Below are positions 1-8,332 of a stretch of DNA of 64,000 nucleotides, piece after piece; positions within the stretch are counted from its first letter, which is position 1, and every line of letters begins with the position of its first letter. The stretch comes from an uncultured Maricaulis sp. (lineage in GTDB: Bacteria; Pseudomonadota; Alphaproteobacteria; Caulobacterales; Maricaulaceae): NCBI RefSeq assembly GCF_947259345.1, contig NZ_CAMYLS010000009.1, forward strand, positions 78,297-142,296, in the 5' to 3' direction. A program made the position numbers and the translations under genes. A model generated the notes under the pieces. That model was not told the DNA's origin and ran no database searches. It was given only the letters and a program-made list of their open reading frames with translations.

Positions 1-963
1 GCCGATCCCGCCATGCATCTGCACGGCTTCCTCGGCGACCAGCTTGCCGGCCCGGCCGATGAGGTTCTTGGCCTGGGCCACTGCAAGGGCGCGTGCCTTG
101 GCGTCGCCTTCGTCCAGCTTCGCCGCAGCGTGGATGGTGATCGATCGGGCCTGTTCGATCTCGATGGAGAAATCGACCAGACGGTGCTGCAGGGCCTGGA
201 AGAGCGCGATCGGACGACCGAATTGCTGGCGCTGCATCAGATAATCCTTGGTCATCACCTTGAGCACATCCATGGCGCCAACGGCTTCAGCGCACAGGGC
301 GACGCGTCCGGCATCCAGGGCCAGCTCGATGGCGTCGCGCGCGTCTTCGGCAAGGCAACGCGCCTTGGTCTTGTCGAGAATGATCTCGGCCGCACCGGCG
401 CCGTCGATCATGGCGTAGGAGAGGACTTCCGCGTCTGCGGCAGCGACTTCGTAGAGGCCCAGCTTGCCGCCGCCCGACTGGGCCGCGACCAGGATGTGGT
501 CGGCGCAATGTCCGCCATAGACCACTGTCTTGCGACCGGTCAGCGTGTCGCCGCTGGCGCTGGTCGTGATGCTGTCGAGATCGCCATAAGCGTCGCTTTC
601 GTCGAAGCCGAAGGCAGCTTTTTCCGCGCCCGCGATGATCGCTTCGATGCGTTCCGCCTCGCCATGGGCGGCATAGAGGCGCAGCGCCATGAGATTGCCC
701 AGCATGGGTTCGGCACAGATGGCGCGACCCATTTCCTCGAACACGGTGGTGATATCGAAACCGGCACCCCCGAACCCGCCATCCTCCTCCGACACGAGCG
801 CGCCAAGAATGCCGAGTTCGGCCAGCTCGGCCCATTTGGCCGGGTCGTGGAAATCGCCTTCATAAGCGACCTGGTTGCGGTGTTCGATCGGGTACTGGTC
901 GGCCAGATAGCGACGCAGGCTATCGCCGATCATGCGGCGATCTTCAGTCGGCGTGAAATCCAT
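1..963 (-). CDS. Acyl-CoA dehydrogenase, C-terminus cut by window edge
   Basis: Flavin-dependent enzyme that introduces the alpha-beta double bond into an acyl-CoA. The frame opens at ATG 963 (protein begins MDFTPTEDRR) and stays open to base 1, so about 321 residues are visible and the C-terminus is missing. The C-terminal helical domain contains QRQQFGRPIALFQALQHRL, the classic acyl-CoA dehydrogenase helix, and QMHGGIG just before the edge. It starts 3 bases after the stop of the upstream acyl-CoA dehydrogenase, so the two are cotranscribed and may form a heteromeric enzyme as some paired dehydrogenases do (inference). A GGAG lies about 8 bases before the start. The substrate cannot be read from sequence. 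Confidence 0.9.
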   Translation of the reverse strand, partial: MDFTPTEDRRMIGDSLRRYLADQYPIEHRNQVAYEGDFHDPAKWAELAELGILGALVSEEDGGFGGAGFDITTVFEEMGRAICAEPMLGNLMALRLYAAHGEAERIEAIIAGAEKAAFGFDESDAYGDLDSITTSASGDTLTGRKTVVYGGHCADHILVAAQSGGGKLGLYEVAAADAEVLSYAMIDGAGAAEIILDKTKARCLAEDARDAIELALDAGRVALCAEAVGAMDVLKVMTKDYLMQRQQFGRPIALFQALQHRLVDFSIEIEQARSITIHAAAKLDEGDAKARALAVAQAKNLIGRAGKLVAEEAVQMHGGIG

Positions 964-966
964 GGA

Positions 967-2148
967 TCAGGCTCCGAAGGTTTCTTTGGCGATGATATTG
1001 CGCTGGATCTCGTTCGATCCGCCAAAGATCGAGAGTTTGCGATTGTTGAAGTAGTTGGCCGCATTCGAGGCCGCTTCCGCCGGGGCGATGGCGTAATTGC
1101 CGATCACGTCTTCCGACGGGAAGGGGGCCGCCGTGGCACCCAGGGCGCGACGTGACAGGTCATTGATGGCCTGGCGGATCACCGTGCCCTTGATCTTCAG
1201 CATGGAGGAGACCGAACCCTGCGCATCGGCGACGCCGGACAGCATGCGCAGATTGGTCATGCGCATGGCTTCCAGATCGATCTCGACCTCGGCCACCTTG
1301 GCCGCGAAGATCGGGTCCTGGGCCAGCGGCTTGCCCTTGCGCTTGACCTTGCGAGCCAGCGCCTTGAGCTGGCTGAGCGCTTCGCTGGAGGCGCCGACAC
1401 CAGCGATATTCGTGCGTTCGTGGCCAAGCAGGTATTTGGCGATCGTCCAGCCCATATTCTCCTCGCCGACCATATTGGCAGCGGGAACACGGACATCGGT
1501 GAAGAAGACCTCATTCACCTCATAGCCGCCCTCGATCAGCTTGATCGGGCGCATTTCAATGCCCGGCGTCTCGAGATCGACGAGGATGAAGGAAATGCCT
1601 TCCTGGCGCTTGCCTTCGGTCGAGGTGCGGACAAGGCAGAAGATCTTGTTGGCGAACTGGCCCAGCGTGGTCCAGGTCTTCTGCCCATTGATAATGTAAT
1701 CATCACCATCGCGGATGGCGCGAGTCTTCAGGCTGGCCAGGTCGGAACCGGCACCCGGCTCGGAATAGCCCTGACACCACCAGTCCTCACCGGACAGGAT
1801 GCGCGGCAGGATGGTCGCCTTCTGCTCTTCCGTGCCGAACTTGATCAGCACCGGACCCAGCATGTTGAGGCCGAAGGGAACCGTGCGCGGCGCATTGGCG
1901 CGGGCCAGCTCTTCCTCGAAAATGTGCATGTGGACCGAATTCCAGTCCGTGCCGCCATGCTCGACCGGCCAGCCCGGTGCCAGCCAGCCCTGACGGTTCA
2001 GCGTGGCGTGCCAGTTTTCCATATCGGCCTTGTTCAGGTCGCGACCATTGCGCACCTTGGTGGCCAGCTCCTCGGACAGATTGTCCTTGAGGAAGTCGCG
2101 GACTTCCTGGCGGAAGGCCTCCTCCTCGGAGGTGAAATTCAGATCCAT
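967..2148 (-). CDS. Acyl-CoA dehydrogenase
   Basis: Full-length (393 residues) flavoprotein that oxidises acyl-CoA in fatty-acid or related catabolism in the cytoplasm. The N-terminal domain begins MDLNFTSEEEAFRQEVRDFL. The middle domain has the flavin/substrate loop GYSEPGAGSDLASL (about residues 135-148) and NGQKTWTTLG. The C-terminus ends with the FAD-contacting FGGSNEIQRNIIAKETFG. An AGGAGAGA ribosome site precedes the ATG. The partial dehydrogenase follows 3 bases downstream. The two proteins differ clearly in sequence, so they are paralogues rather than a fresh duplication. Confidence 0.95.
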   Translation of the reverse strand: MDLNFTSEEEAFRQEVRDFLKDNLSEELATKVRNGRDLNKADMENWHATLNRQGWLAPGWPVEHGGTDWNSVHMHIFEEELARANAPRTVPFGLNMLGPVLIKFGTEEQKATILPRILSGEDWWCQGYSEPGAGSDLASLKTRAIRDGDDYIINGQKTWTTLGQFANKIFCLVRTSTEGKRQEGISFILVDLETPGIEMRPIKLIEGGYEVNEVFFTDVRVPAANMVGEENMGWTIAKYLLGHERTNIAGVGASSEALSQLKALARKVKRKGKPLAQDPIFAAKVAEVEIDLEAMRMTNLRMLSGVADAQGSVSSMLKIKGTVIRQAINDLSRRALGATAAPFPSEDVIGNYAIAPAEAASNAANYFNNRKLSIFGGSNEIQRNIIAKETFGA

Positions 2149-2366
2149 CTTGTCTCTCCTCGCGCCCTCTTATCGACCGCATTCACGACGAAACCGGGTC
2201 CCGGTCTTGGGCCGGGCATCTCCGAGTTTCGATGACTGGGTATGTATGTAAATCAAAACCTGCCGATGTGAATAGTGCGCACCTGCAGCATTAGGTGCGG
2301 CGCTGCGGCGCAGGCGGTGTTGACGTAAGGGGAAGGTTCGCAGTCCGGCAGGCCGGAAGCCTGTTA

Positions 2367-2981
2367 TCAGGCCGAGACGAGCAGGTCGCGGGATTCCAGC
2401 GCGGCGCTCAGGGCGGCCTTGCCGGTGAACAGCTCGGCGTCAAAGCCGTGGGCGCGGGCCGCATCGACATTCACCTGGCGGTCGTCGAAGAAGACAACCT
2501 CGTGCGGCGAGAAGGGCAGGCGGGCATCCGTGACCGCATAGATCTTCGGATCCGGCTTGATCACGCCTTCATGGGCCGAGACGATGACGTCCTTCATGTG
2601 GCGCATTTGCGGGTAGAGGCGATTGACCGGCTCGACCCACTCCGCGGGCAGATTGGTCAGCGCATATTGCGGCACGCCATGGTCGGCCAGGGCGTCCATG
2701 ATCGCAGGCGTCCCGTCAACGGCGCCGTTGAGCATTTGCTCGAAACCGGTTTCCCAGGCGCGGATCGCGTCCTCGAGATGCGGATGAGCCTCGATCAGGA
2801 GCAGGCGATTCTCGGCCATCGGCACGCCGCGATCATGGGCGGCATGCCAGTCCATCGTGCAGACATTCTCGAGGAAGTGCTGGCACTCGGCGTCGGTCGC
2901 GAAGAGTTTTGAGTAGAGATAGGCGGGCGACCAGTCCAGGAGGACATTGCCGAGATCCCACAGAACGGCTTTCGTCGTCAT
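2367..2981 (-). CDS. HAD-superfamily hydrolase (YihX-like)
   Basis: Predicted 204-residue phosphatase of HAD subfamily IA. Motif I is DLGNVLLDW near residue 9: the nucleophile Asp is present, but the usual second Asp is replaced by the DxGN form seen in the YihX glucose-1-phosphatase group and related haloacid-dehalogenase-like proteins. Motif II is ALTNLP (Thr about residue 110), motif III Lys is in GVIKPDPKIY, and motif IV is VFFDDRQVNVDAA. A small helical cap lies between motifs I and II. The sugar or small phosphate substrate is unknown. No signal peptide is seen. The nearest gene on the same strand is rpmJ, about 105 bases upstream. Confidence 0.85.
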   Translation of the reverse strand: MTTKAVLWDLGNVLLDWSPAYLYSKLFATDAECQHFLENVCTMDWHAAHDRGVPMAENRLLLIEAHPHLEDAIRAWETGFEQMLNGAVDGTPAIMDALADHGVPQYALTNLPAEWVEPVNRLYPQMRHMKDVIVSAHEGVIKPDPKIYAVTDARLPFSPHEVVFFDDRQVNVDAARAHGFDAELFTGKAALSAALESRDLLVSA

Positions 2982-3086
2982 GCCATCTCCTCAACGCAAA
3001 ACCCGCGCACCTTTTCGATGCACGGGGCAAGCGGCATTCATGCTGATAAGCGGGCGCGCCTGGGTGAGGCGCTGCCGACGCGTCGA

Positions 3087-3212
3087 CTAACCGGCGCGCG
3101 CTTTGAAGCGCGGATCGGTCTTGTTGATCACGTAGATGCGGCCACGGCGCTTCACGACCTGGCAATCGCGGTGGCGGTTTTTCAGCGATTTGATCGAGCT
3201 GCGGACTTTCAT
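3087..3212 (-). CDS. rpmJ: 50S ribosomal protein L36
   Basis: A 41-residue basic protein, [18 protein letters not shown] to FKARAG, read from ATG 3212 to TAG. It matches the alternative L36 type of alphaproteobacteria: it contains a single Cys (residue 17) instead of the four zinc ligands of the C+ form. L36 binds 23S rRNA and stabilises the large subunit. It sits alone, as is usual for this paralogue, between a dienelactone hydrolase on the opposite strand and the HAD gene. It is easily missed because of its size. A 6-bp stem (3056-3072) lies just downstream but has no U-tract. Confidence 0.93.
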   Translation of the reverse strand: MKVRSSIKSLKNRHRDCQVVKRRGRIYVINKTDPRFKARAG

Positions 3213-3390
3213 CGTATGGCCTTCGCGTTACAAGCGTAATTCAACGGAGCGCGGGAGATACTGGAGCATTTGCGGCCTGTCAACGTGTCAGGTGCGCGAA
3301 ATGCGCATGTCACGCAGCCCTGCCCCGGCGAAGAATTGCCGCGCGACCGGGATGCCCTAGTCTCAGGCCACGGACAAGGGAGGGCCCCAC

Positions 3391-4275
3391 ATGACCCGCA
3401 AGACCGCCGCGGATTTCGACCAGCGCATACTCGACTTGTTTGACGGCTATGTTCACGGCCAGATGACCAAGCGCGAATTTCTCAGCCGTGCGACCCGTCT
3501 CACCATTGCCGGCGTCAGTGCTGCGGCTGTTCTGGAAGCCCTGCAGCCGGACTATGCCCTCGCCCAGCAGGTCGCGCCCGATGATCCGGATATTGTCACC
3601 GAGCGCATCCGCTACCCCTCGCCGGACGGGTATGGCGAAGTCGAGGGTCTGCTCGCGCGTCCCGCGGGGCCGGGCCCCTTCGGCGCGGTCCTGGTTGTGC
3701 ACGAAAATCGCGGCCTCAATCCCTATATCGAGGATGTCGTGCGCCGCTGCGCCAAGGCCGGCTATCTGGCCCTGGGCCCGGACGGACTGACAACGCTGGG
3801 CGGTTATCCCGGCAATGATGATGAGGGGCGGGTGATGCAACGCCAACTCGACCCCCAACGCCTGCTGTCGGACTTCTTCGCCGGCTTCGAGTTCCTGGCG
3901 GGACATGCGCTTTCGACCGGCCGGGTCGGTGCGGTCGGCTTCTGCTATGGCGGGGGTGTCTGCAATGCGCTGGCCGTGGCCTATCCGGAGATGGCGTGCG
4001 CCGTGCCCTACTATGGACGCCAGGCCGCGACCGAGGATGTGCCGGGCATCGAGGCACCGCTCCAGCTGCACTATGCGGGCAATGATGATCGCATCAATGC
4101 TGGCTGGCCGGACTATGAGGCGGCCTTGCAGGCGACTGGAAAAACCTTCGAAGTGCATGTCTATGACGGTGCCAATCACGGCTTCCACAACGATACCACG
4201 CCCCGCTACGATGAAGCCGCCGCCACTCTGGCCTGGTCGCGAACGCTGGACTGGTTCGGTCGTCACATCGGCTGA
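3391..4275 (+). CDS. Dienelactone hydrolase family protein
   Basis: Alpha/beta hydrolase of the carboxymethylenebutenolidase family (294 residues). The nucleophile is Cys in VGFCYGGGV (about residue 189). The acid is Asp in YAGNDDRINAG and the base is His in YDGANHGFHND, completing the Cys-Asp-His triad. The first 65 residues are an extension with a positively charged then hydrophobic stretch (RATRLTIAGVSAAAVLEAL), reminiscent of a Tat-type exported hydrolase but without a clean twin-arginine, so localisation is uncertain. AGGGAGGG precedes the ATG. An iron-type alcohol dehydrogenase follows after 21 bases, suggesting a two-gene unit for a ring-cleavage or lactone product (inference). Confidence 0.88.
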   Translation: MTRKTAADFDQRILDLFDGYVHGQMTKREFLSRATRLTIAGVSAAAVLEALQPDYALAQQVAPDDPDIVTERIRYPSPDGYGEVEGLLARPAGPGPFGAVLVVHENRGLNPYIEDVVRRCAKAGYLALGPDGLTTLGGYPGNDDEGRVMQRQLDPQRLLSDFFAGFEFLAGHALSTGRVGAVGFCYGGGVCNALAVAYPEMACAVPYYGRQAATEDVPGIEAPLQLHYAGNDDRINAGWPDYEAALQATGKTFEVHVYDGANHGFHNDTTPRYDEAAATLAWSRTLDWFGRHIG

Positions 4276-4296
4276 TGGCCAAATGCAGGAGTTGTC

Positions 4297-5469
4297 ATGA
4301 CCGCTAGCCTCGTATTGCCGCGCTTGATCCGGACCGGTTCCGGCGCTTTCGGGGAGGTCGCAGACCTGCTCAGGCGCTGCCGCGTGGTCCGGCCTATGAT
4401 CGTCACCGACTCGACCATGGCCCAGCTGGGCTATGTTGATCGGCTGATCGCCCATCTCGATGAAGCCGGCCTGGCCTACGGCGTTTTCGACGCGACCGAG
4501 CCGGAACCCACCGAGACCTCGGTCATCGCGGCCCAGGCCATCCTGACGGCGGGCCTCGACGGTGCGCCCTATGACGGCCTCGTCGCCCTGGGCGGGGGGA
4601 GTGCAATCGACACTGCCAAGGCGCTCGCCGTGCTTGGGCCGCATGGCGGACGGATGCGGGACTACAAGGTGCCGCGCATCGTCGACGAGCCGGGCCTGCC
4701 GGTGATCGCCATTCCGACCACCGCGGGAACGGGATCGGAAGCGACCCGTGTCACGGTTATCACCGATCCGGAGAATGACGAGAAAATGCTGTGCATGGGG
4801 CTCGCCTTCATGCCGGTCGCCGCCATCCTCGATCCCGACCTGACCCTGTCCCTGCCCAAGCGGGTGACAGCGGATACCGGGATCGACGCGCTGACCCACG
4901 CCATCGAGGCCTATGTCAGCCGCAAGGCCTCGCCCTTCTCGGATCAGCAGGCCTTGGCCGCGATGCGCCTCATTGCCCCCAATCTGCGTCGCGCCTTCCA
5001 TGATGGCGAGGATCGCGCGGCGCGCGAGGCCCTGCTGATCGGGGCCTGTTTCGGTGGCATCGCCTTTTCCAATGCCTCGGTCGCCCTCGTGCACGGGATG
5101 AGCCGACCGATCGGTGCCTTCTTCCATGTCCCGCACGGGCTTTCCAACGCCATGCTCCTGCCCGCCATCACCCGCTGGTCCATCCCGGCGGCACCCGAGC
5201 GCTATGCCGATTGCGCCCGGGCGATGGGGCTGGTCGGCGAGGCTGTGAGCGATGATCACGCCAATGAGGCGCTGCTTGCAGACCTGCAGGCCCTGAATGA
5301 CGAGCTGGACGTGCCGACGCCGGCCGGGTTCGGCATTTCGCCAGAGCGCTGGCAGCAGTTGCGCCCCCTCATGGCCGAGCAGGCGCTGGCCTCCGGATCA
5401 CCCGGCAATAATCCGCGCATTCCGACCGCGGACGAGATCATCGCACTCTATGATGAGGTTTGGCGGTAA
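4297..5469 (+). CDS. Iron-containing alcohol dehydrogenase (maleylacetate-reductase-like)
   Basis: A 390-residue NAD(P)-dependent group III dehydrogenase. The nucleotide-binding GGGSAIDTAKA is near residue 98, followed by PTTAGTGSEATRVTVITD. The metal-binding part contains DALTHAIEAY, HGMSRPIGAFFHVPHGLSNAM and a C-terminal HGNNPRI-like segment, giving the Asp and His ligands. It lies 21 bases after the dienelactone hydrolase. That pairing resembles dienelactone hydrolase plus maleylacetate reductase in aromatic degradation, but no dioxygenase is nearby, so the substrate remains open. Confidence 0.88.
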   Translation: MTASLVLPRLIRTGSGAFGEVADLLRRCRVVRPMIVTDSTMAQLGYVDRLIAHLDEAGLAYGVFDATEPEPTETSVIAAQAILTAGLDGAPYDGLVALGGGSAIDTAKALAVLGPHGGRMRDYKVPRIVDEPGLPVIAIPTTAGTGSEATRVTVITDPENDEKMLCMGLAFMPVAAILDPDLTLSLPKRVTADTGIDALTHAIEAYVSRKASPFSDQQALAAMRLIAPNLRRAFHDGEDRAAREALLIGACFGGIAFSNASVALVHGMSRPIGAFFHVPHGLSNAMLLPAITRWSIPAAPERYADCARAMGLVGEAVSDDHANEALLADLQALNDELDVPTPAGFGISPERWQQLRPLMAEQALASGSPGNNPRIPTADEIIALYDEVWR

Positions 5470-5544
5470 CACCTGATCCGCCTCGGCCTTGCCTTACAAC
5501 ATCGAAAGTTGCCCCGCCGAGGCGCGCTCCATAGTGTGCGCGCC

Positions 5545-6321
5545 ATGACAGGCTTGGGTAAGACATGTGCCGCCGCACTGGCGGCCTTTTTCGTGGCTGA
5601 ATCGGCGTCTTTTGCGGTTCAGCCCGGTTCGATCGATGTCGATGTCGAGCTCGTGCTCGCCGTCGATATTTCCTATTCCGTGGACGAGGAAGAGGCGCGC
5701 CGACAGCGCGAGGGCTATGTCGCCGCCCTGGCCTCTGAAGACGTGATCCGTTCCATCCAGGGCGGACCTCTGGGACGGATTGCGGTGACCTATGTGGAAT
5801 GGGCGGATCGCGGCTTCCAGCGTGCCGCCGCCGACTGGACCGTGATCGGCTCGGAAGAGGATGCGCTGGCCTTTGCGTCCCGCGTCGCCGCGGCGCCGCT
5901 CGAGCGGGGGCATTATACCGCTATCGGTGCCGCCATCGCTGATGCGGTCGAGCGCCTTGAGACCAATGATTACAACGCGCCGCGTCTGATCATCGATATT
6001 TCCGGTGACGGTCCGCAAAACCAGGGCCTGCCGCTGGAACAGGCTCGTGCCATGGCGGATCAGGCGCAAGTCGTAGTCAATGGTCTGCCGGTCATCTCCT
6101 CCGGCAATGGTCGCTGGGTGCGGCCGGTCGAGGTCAATCTCGACGATTATTTCCGCGAAAATGTGATCACCGGACCGGGGGCCTTCGTTCTGCCGGCCCG
6201 GACCGAAGACGAGTTCCGCGAGGCCATCCTGCGCAAGTTGATCATCGAAATTGCCGGTGCCTTGCCCAGCCATGGCGAGGTCGACCCGCTCTACGGCACT
6301 GCGGCCGGCCGCGCGCCGTGA
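5545..6321 (+). CDS. DUF1194 exported VWA-like protein, copy 1
   Basis: A 258-residue protein of unknown function (DUF1194). It starts at ATG 5545; an upstream TTG at 5509 is in frame but adds an arginine-rich stretch before the hydrophobic signal. A signal-peptide-like segment (LAAFFVAESASFA) is followed by VELVLAVDISYSVDEEE, a MIDAS-type DxSxS metal site of von Willebrand A folds, then GRIAVTYVEWAD and IDISGDGPQNQG. The export signal places it in the periplasm. The next gene is a paralogue overlapping by 4 bases, and a lytic transglycosylase follows. A cell-envelope role is inferred from this context only. Confidence 0.85.
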   Translation: MTGLGKTCAAALAAFFVAESASFAVQPGSIDVDVELVLAVDISYSVDEEEARRQREGYVAALASEDVIRSIQGGPLGRIAVTYVEWADRGFQRAAADWTVIGSEEDALAFASRVAAAPLERGHYTAIGAAIADAVERLETNDYNAPRLIIDISGDGPQNQGLPLEQARAMADQAQVVVNGLPVISSGNGRWVRPVEVNLDDYFRENVITGPGAFVLPARTEDEFREAILRKLIIEIAGALPSHGEVDPLYGTAAGRAP

Positions 6322-7118
6322 GACGCGGTCTAGCACTCGTTGGCGCTGTCGTGCTGTCCCTGACGCTTGGCGCCAGCGGTCGCGCGCCTGCGCCCTGGCT
6401 GGATGAGGCGCGCCCGCACGAATACACTGAGGACGGTCGCGAGTTGGTTGATCTCGAGCTTGTCCTCGCAGTCGATGTCTCATCCTCGATCGATGAGACC
6501 GAGGCCCGGCGCCAGCGCGAAGGCCATGTCGCGGCGCTTGCCGATCCCGACATCATCTCGGCCATCCAGAGCGGCGGCTATGGCCGGATCGCGGTTGTTT
6601 ATCTGGAATGGGCCGATGCGGATTTCCAGCGTGTGGTCGCGCCATGGACCGTGATCGAGACCGAGCAAGACGCCCAGGTTTTCGCCGCCACGCTGGCGAC
6701 GGCGCCCTTTGTGTCCGGTCGACGGACGGCCATCGGCGCCGCGATCGAAAGCGCGGTCACGCTGATGGAAGAGAATGCCTTTGAAGGCGTGCGCCAGGTC
6801 ATCGATATCTCCGGCGACGGACCGCAGAATTCCGGCTCCAGCCTGAGCGCGGCGCGCCAGCGTGCTGAAGCGGCGAATATCACCATCAATGGCCTGCCGA
6901 TCGCCGGTGGGCGTCAGCACCCGTTTCGCCCCTCGGTCTCCATCGATGTCAGCGCCTATTTCGAGAATCAGGTGATTGCCGGGCCGGGCGCCTTTATTTC
7001 GCCCAGCAATGAGCATGATGATTTCGTGGACGCGCTGCGACGCAAGCTTATTATCGAAATTGCCGGGCTCGATCCGCGTCTTCTTCTCGAGCCGGCTGTG
7101 CTCGTGAGGAATGGATGA
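6318..7118 (+). CDS. DUF1194 exported VWA-like protein, copy 2
   Basis: Tandem paralogue (266 residues) of the preceding gene, starting at GTG 6318 in a GTGA overlap with its stop. An N-terminal hydrophobic stretch (LALVGAVVLSLTLGASG) acts as signal. The MIDAS-like motif is VLAVDVSSSIDETEARRQREG, followed by GRIAVVYLEWAD and VIDISGDGPQNSG, nearly the same as copy 1. Both end with a RKLIIEIAG helix. Unlike cytoplasmic VWA proteins, no AAA+ MoxR partner is adjacent. Function unknown; two divergent copies suggest a hetero-oligomer (inference). Confidence 0.85.
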   Translation: MRRGLALVGAVVLSLTLGASGRAPAPWLDEARPHEYTEDGRELVDLELVLAVDVSSSIDETEARRQREGHVAALADPDIISAIQSGGYGRIAVVYLEWADADFQRVVAPWTVIETEQDAQVFAATLATAPFVSGRRTAIGAAIESAVTLMEENAFEGVRQVIDISGDGPQNSGSSLSAARQRAEAANITINGLPIAGGRQHPFRPSVSIDVSAYFENQVIAGPGAFISPSNEHDDFVDALRRKLIIEIAGLDPRLLLEPAVLVRNG

Positions 7119-8332
7119 TCCGTCGACTGCTCGTACTCGCCGCCACTGTGTCCCTGTTCGTGTCGCCTGCCCTGGCCCAGCCAGACGGGGAGAGCTTTGC
7201 CGACTGGCGGGGGGATTTCCGCACCCGTTTGATCGCGACCGGCGTTGAAGCGGCGACGGCTGCGGACATGCTGGACGGGCTCGAGCCGGAAATGCGCATT
7301 ATCGAGCGCGATCGCAGCCAGCCTGAATTTGTGCGACCGATCTGGTCCTATCTGGACATTGCGGCCTCGGACCTGCGCATCACCAATGGCCGCAATGCCT
7401 ATGCCGAGTACCGCGCCGACGTCGATGCGATCGCGGCCCATTTCCGTGTGCGCCCGGAAATCCTGATCGCGATCTGGGGGCTGGAAAGCTCCTACGGCGC
7501 CATTCCGGGCAATAATGATATCGTCCAGGCGCTTGCCACGCTCGCTTGGGAAGGCCGCCGCCGTAACTGGGCCGAGGCCCAGCTGATCGCGGTCGCGGAA
7601 ATGCTGGAGTCCGGTTATGCGACCCGCGCCCAGCTAACCGGCTCTTGGGCCGGCGCCATGGGCCAGATGCAATTCATCCCGACCACCTATCTCGAACGGG
7701 CGCATGACTGGGATGGAGACGGGACCCGCAATATCTGGACCGACCCGGCGGATGCGCTGGCCTCCGCCGCCAATCTTCTCGCCCGCGCTGGTTGGCGCGA
7801 CGGCGCGCCGAGTATTCTGGAAGTCGCTGTGCCCGCAGATTTCGATTTCGCCACCTGGGATCCGGGCCAGTCCCGCCTGGTCAGCCAGTGGGCCATGCTG
7901 GGCCTGACACCGGCATCAGGGGAATGGGATGCGGATCACCTGATGCGCGCAGCGCGGCTGGAATTGCCGGCGGGCGGGCAGGGGCCGGGTTTTCTGACCT
8001 TCCCCAATTTCCGCGTCATCAAGCGCTATAACAATTCCACCTCCTACGCGATCGGGGTGGCCCATCTCGCCGACCGTATCGCGGGCGAGGCGGCCCTGGT
8101 CGGGCCCTGGCCAGAGGACAACCCGCCGATCAATCGCTCCCAGACCCGCGAGGTCCAGGCCGCGCTCAACGCGCTGGGTTTTGACAGTGGAACGCCGGAT
8201 GGCCTGGCCGGCCCTAATACCCGTGCTGCCCTGCGCGCCTTCCAGCGGGCCAACGATCTGATCGCCGACGGCTATCTGGGCCGGACCATGTATGACGTGG
8301 TGATGGCCGCGCAGGCTGCTCAGGCGGAGTAG
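7115..8332 (+). CDS. mltB: Lytic murein transglycosylase, MltB family (GH103) with peptidoglycan-binding domain
   Basis: A 405-residue periplasmic enzyme that cleaves the MurNAc-GlcNAc bond with anhydro-product formation. A signal peptide (LLVLAATVSLFVSPALAQ) is followed by the SLT-2 domain with catalytic Glu in IWGLESSYGAIPG (about residue 128) and MGQMQFIPTTYLE. The C-terminal 60 residues form a PG_binding_1 domain (REVQAALNALGFDSGTPDG). No lipobox is seen, so it is probably soluble. It overlaps the upstream DUF1194 gene by ATGA, making a three-gene envelope operon. Its stop abuts the stop of the convergent MFS gene with no spacer. Confidence 0.93.
   Translation: MIRRLLVLAATVSLFVSPALAQPDGESFADWRGDFRTRLIATGVEAATAADMLDGLEPEMRIIERDRSQPEFVRPIWSYLDIAASDLRITNGRNAYAEYRADVDAIAAHFRVRPEILIAIWGLESSYGAIPGNNDIVQALATLAWEGRRRNWAEAQLIAVAEMLESGYATRAQLTGSWAGAMGQMQFIPTTYLERAHDWDGDGTRNIWTDPADALASAANLLARAGWRDGAPSILEVAVPADFDFATWDPGQSRLVSQWAMLGLTPASGEWDADHLMRAARLELPAGGQGPGFLTFPNFRVIKRYNNSTSYAIGVAHLADRIAGEAALVGPWPEDNPPINRSQTREVQAALNALGFDSGTPDGLAGPNTRAALRAFQRANDLIADGYLGRTMYDVVMAAQAAQAE

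Noticed and set aside
3310..5259. A 649-codon open frame on the minus strand opposite the hydrolase and alcohol dehydrogenase genes
   Set aside because: Low-complexity Arg/Gly/His-rich translation with no motif; the plus-strand genes carry intact active sites. It is a GC-rich shadow.
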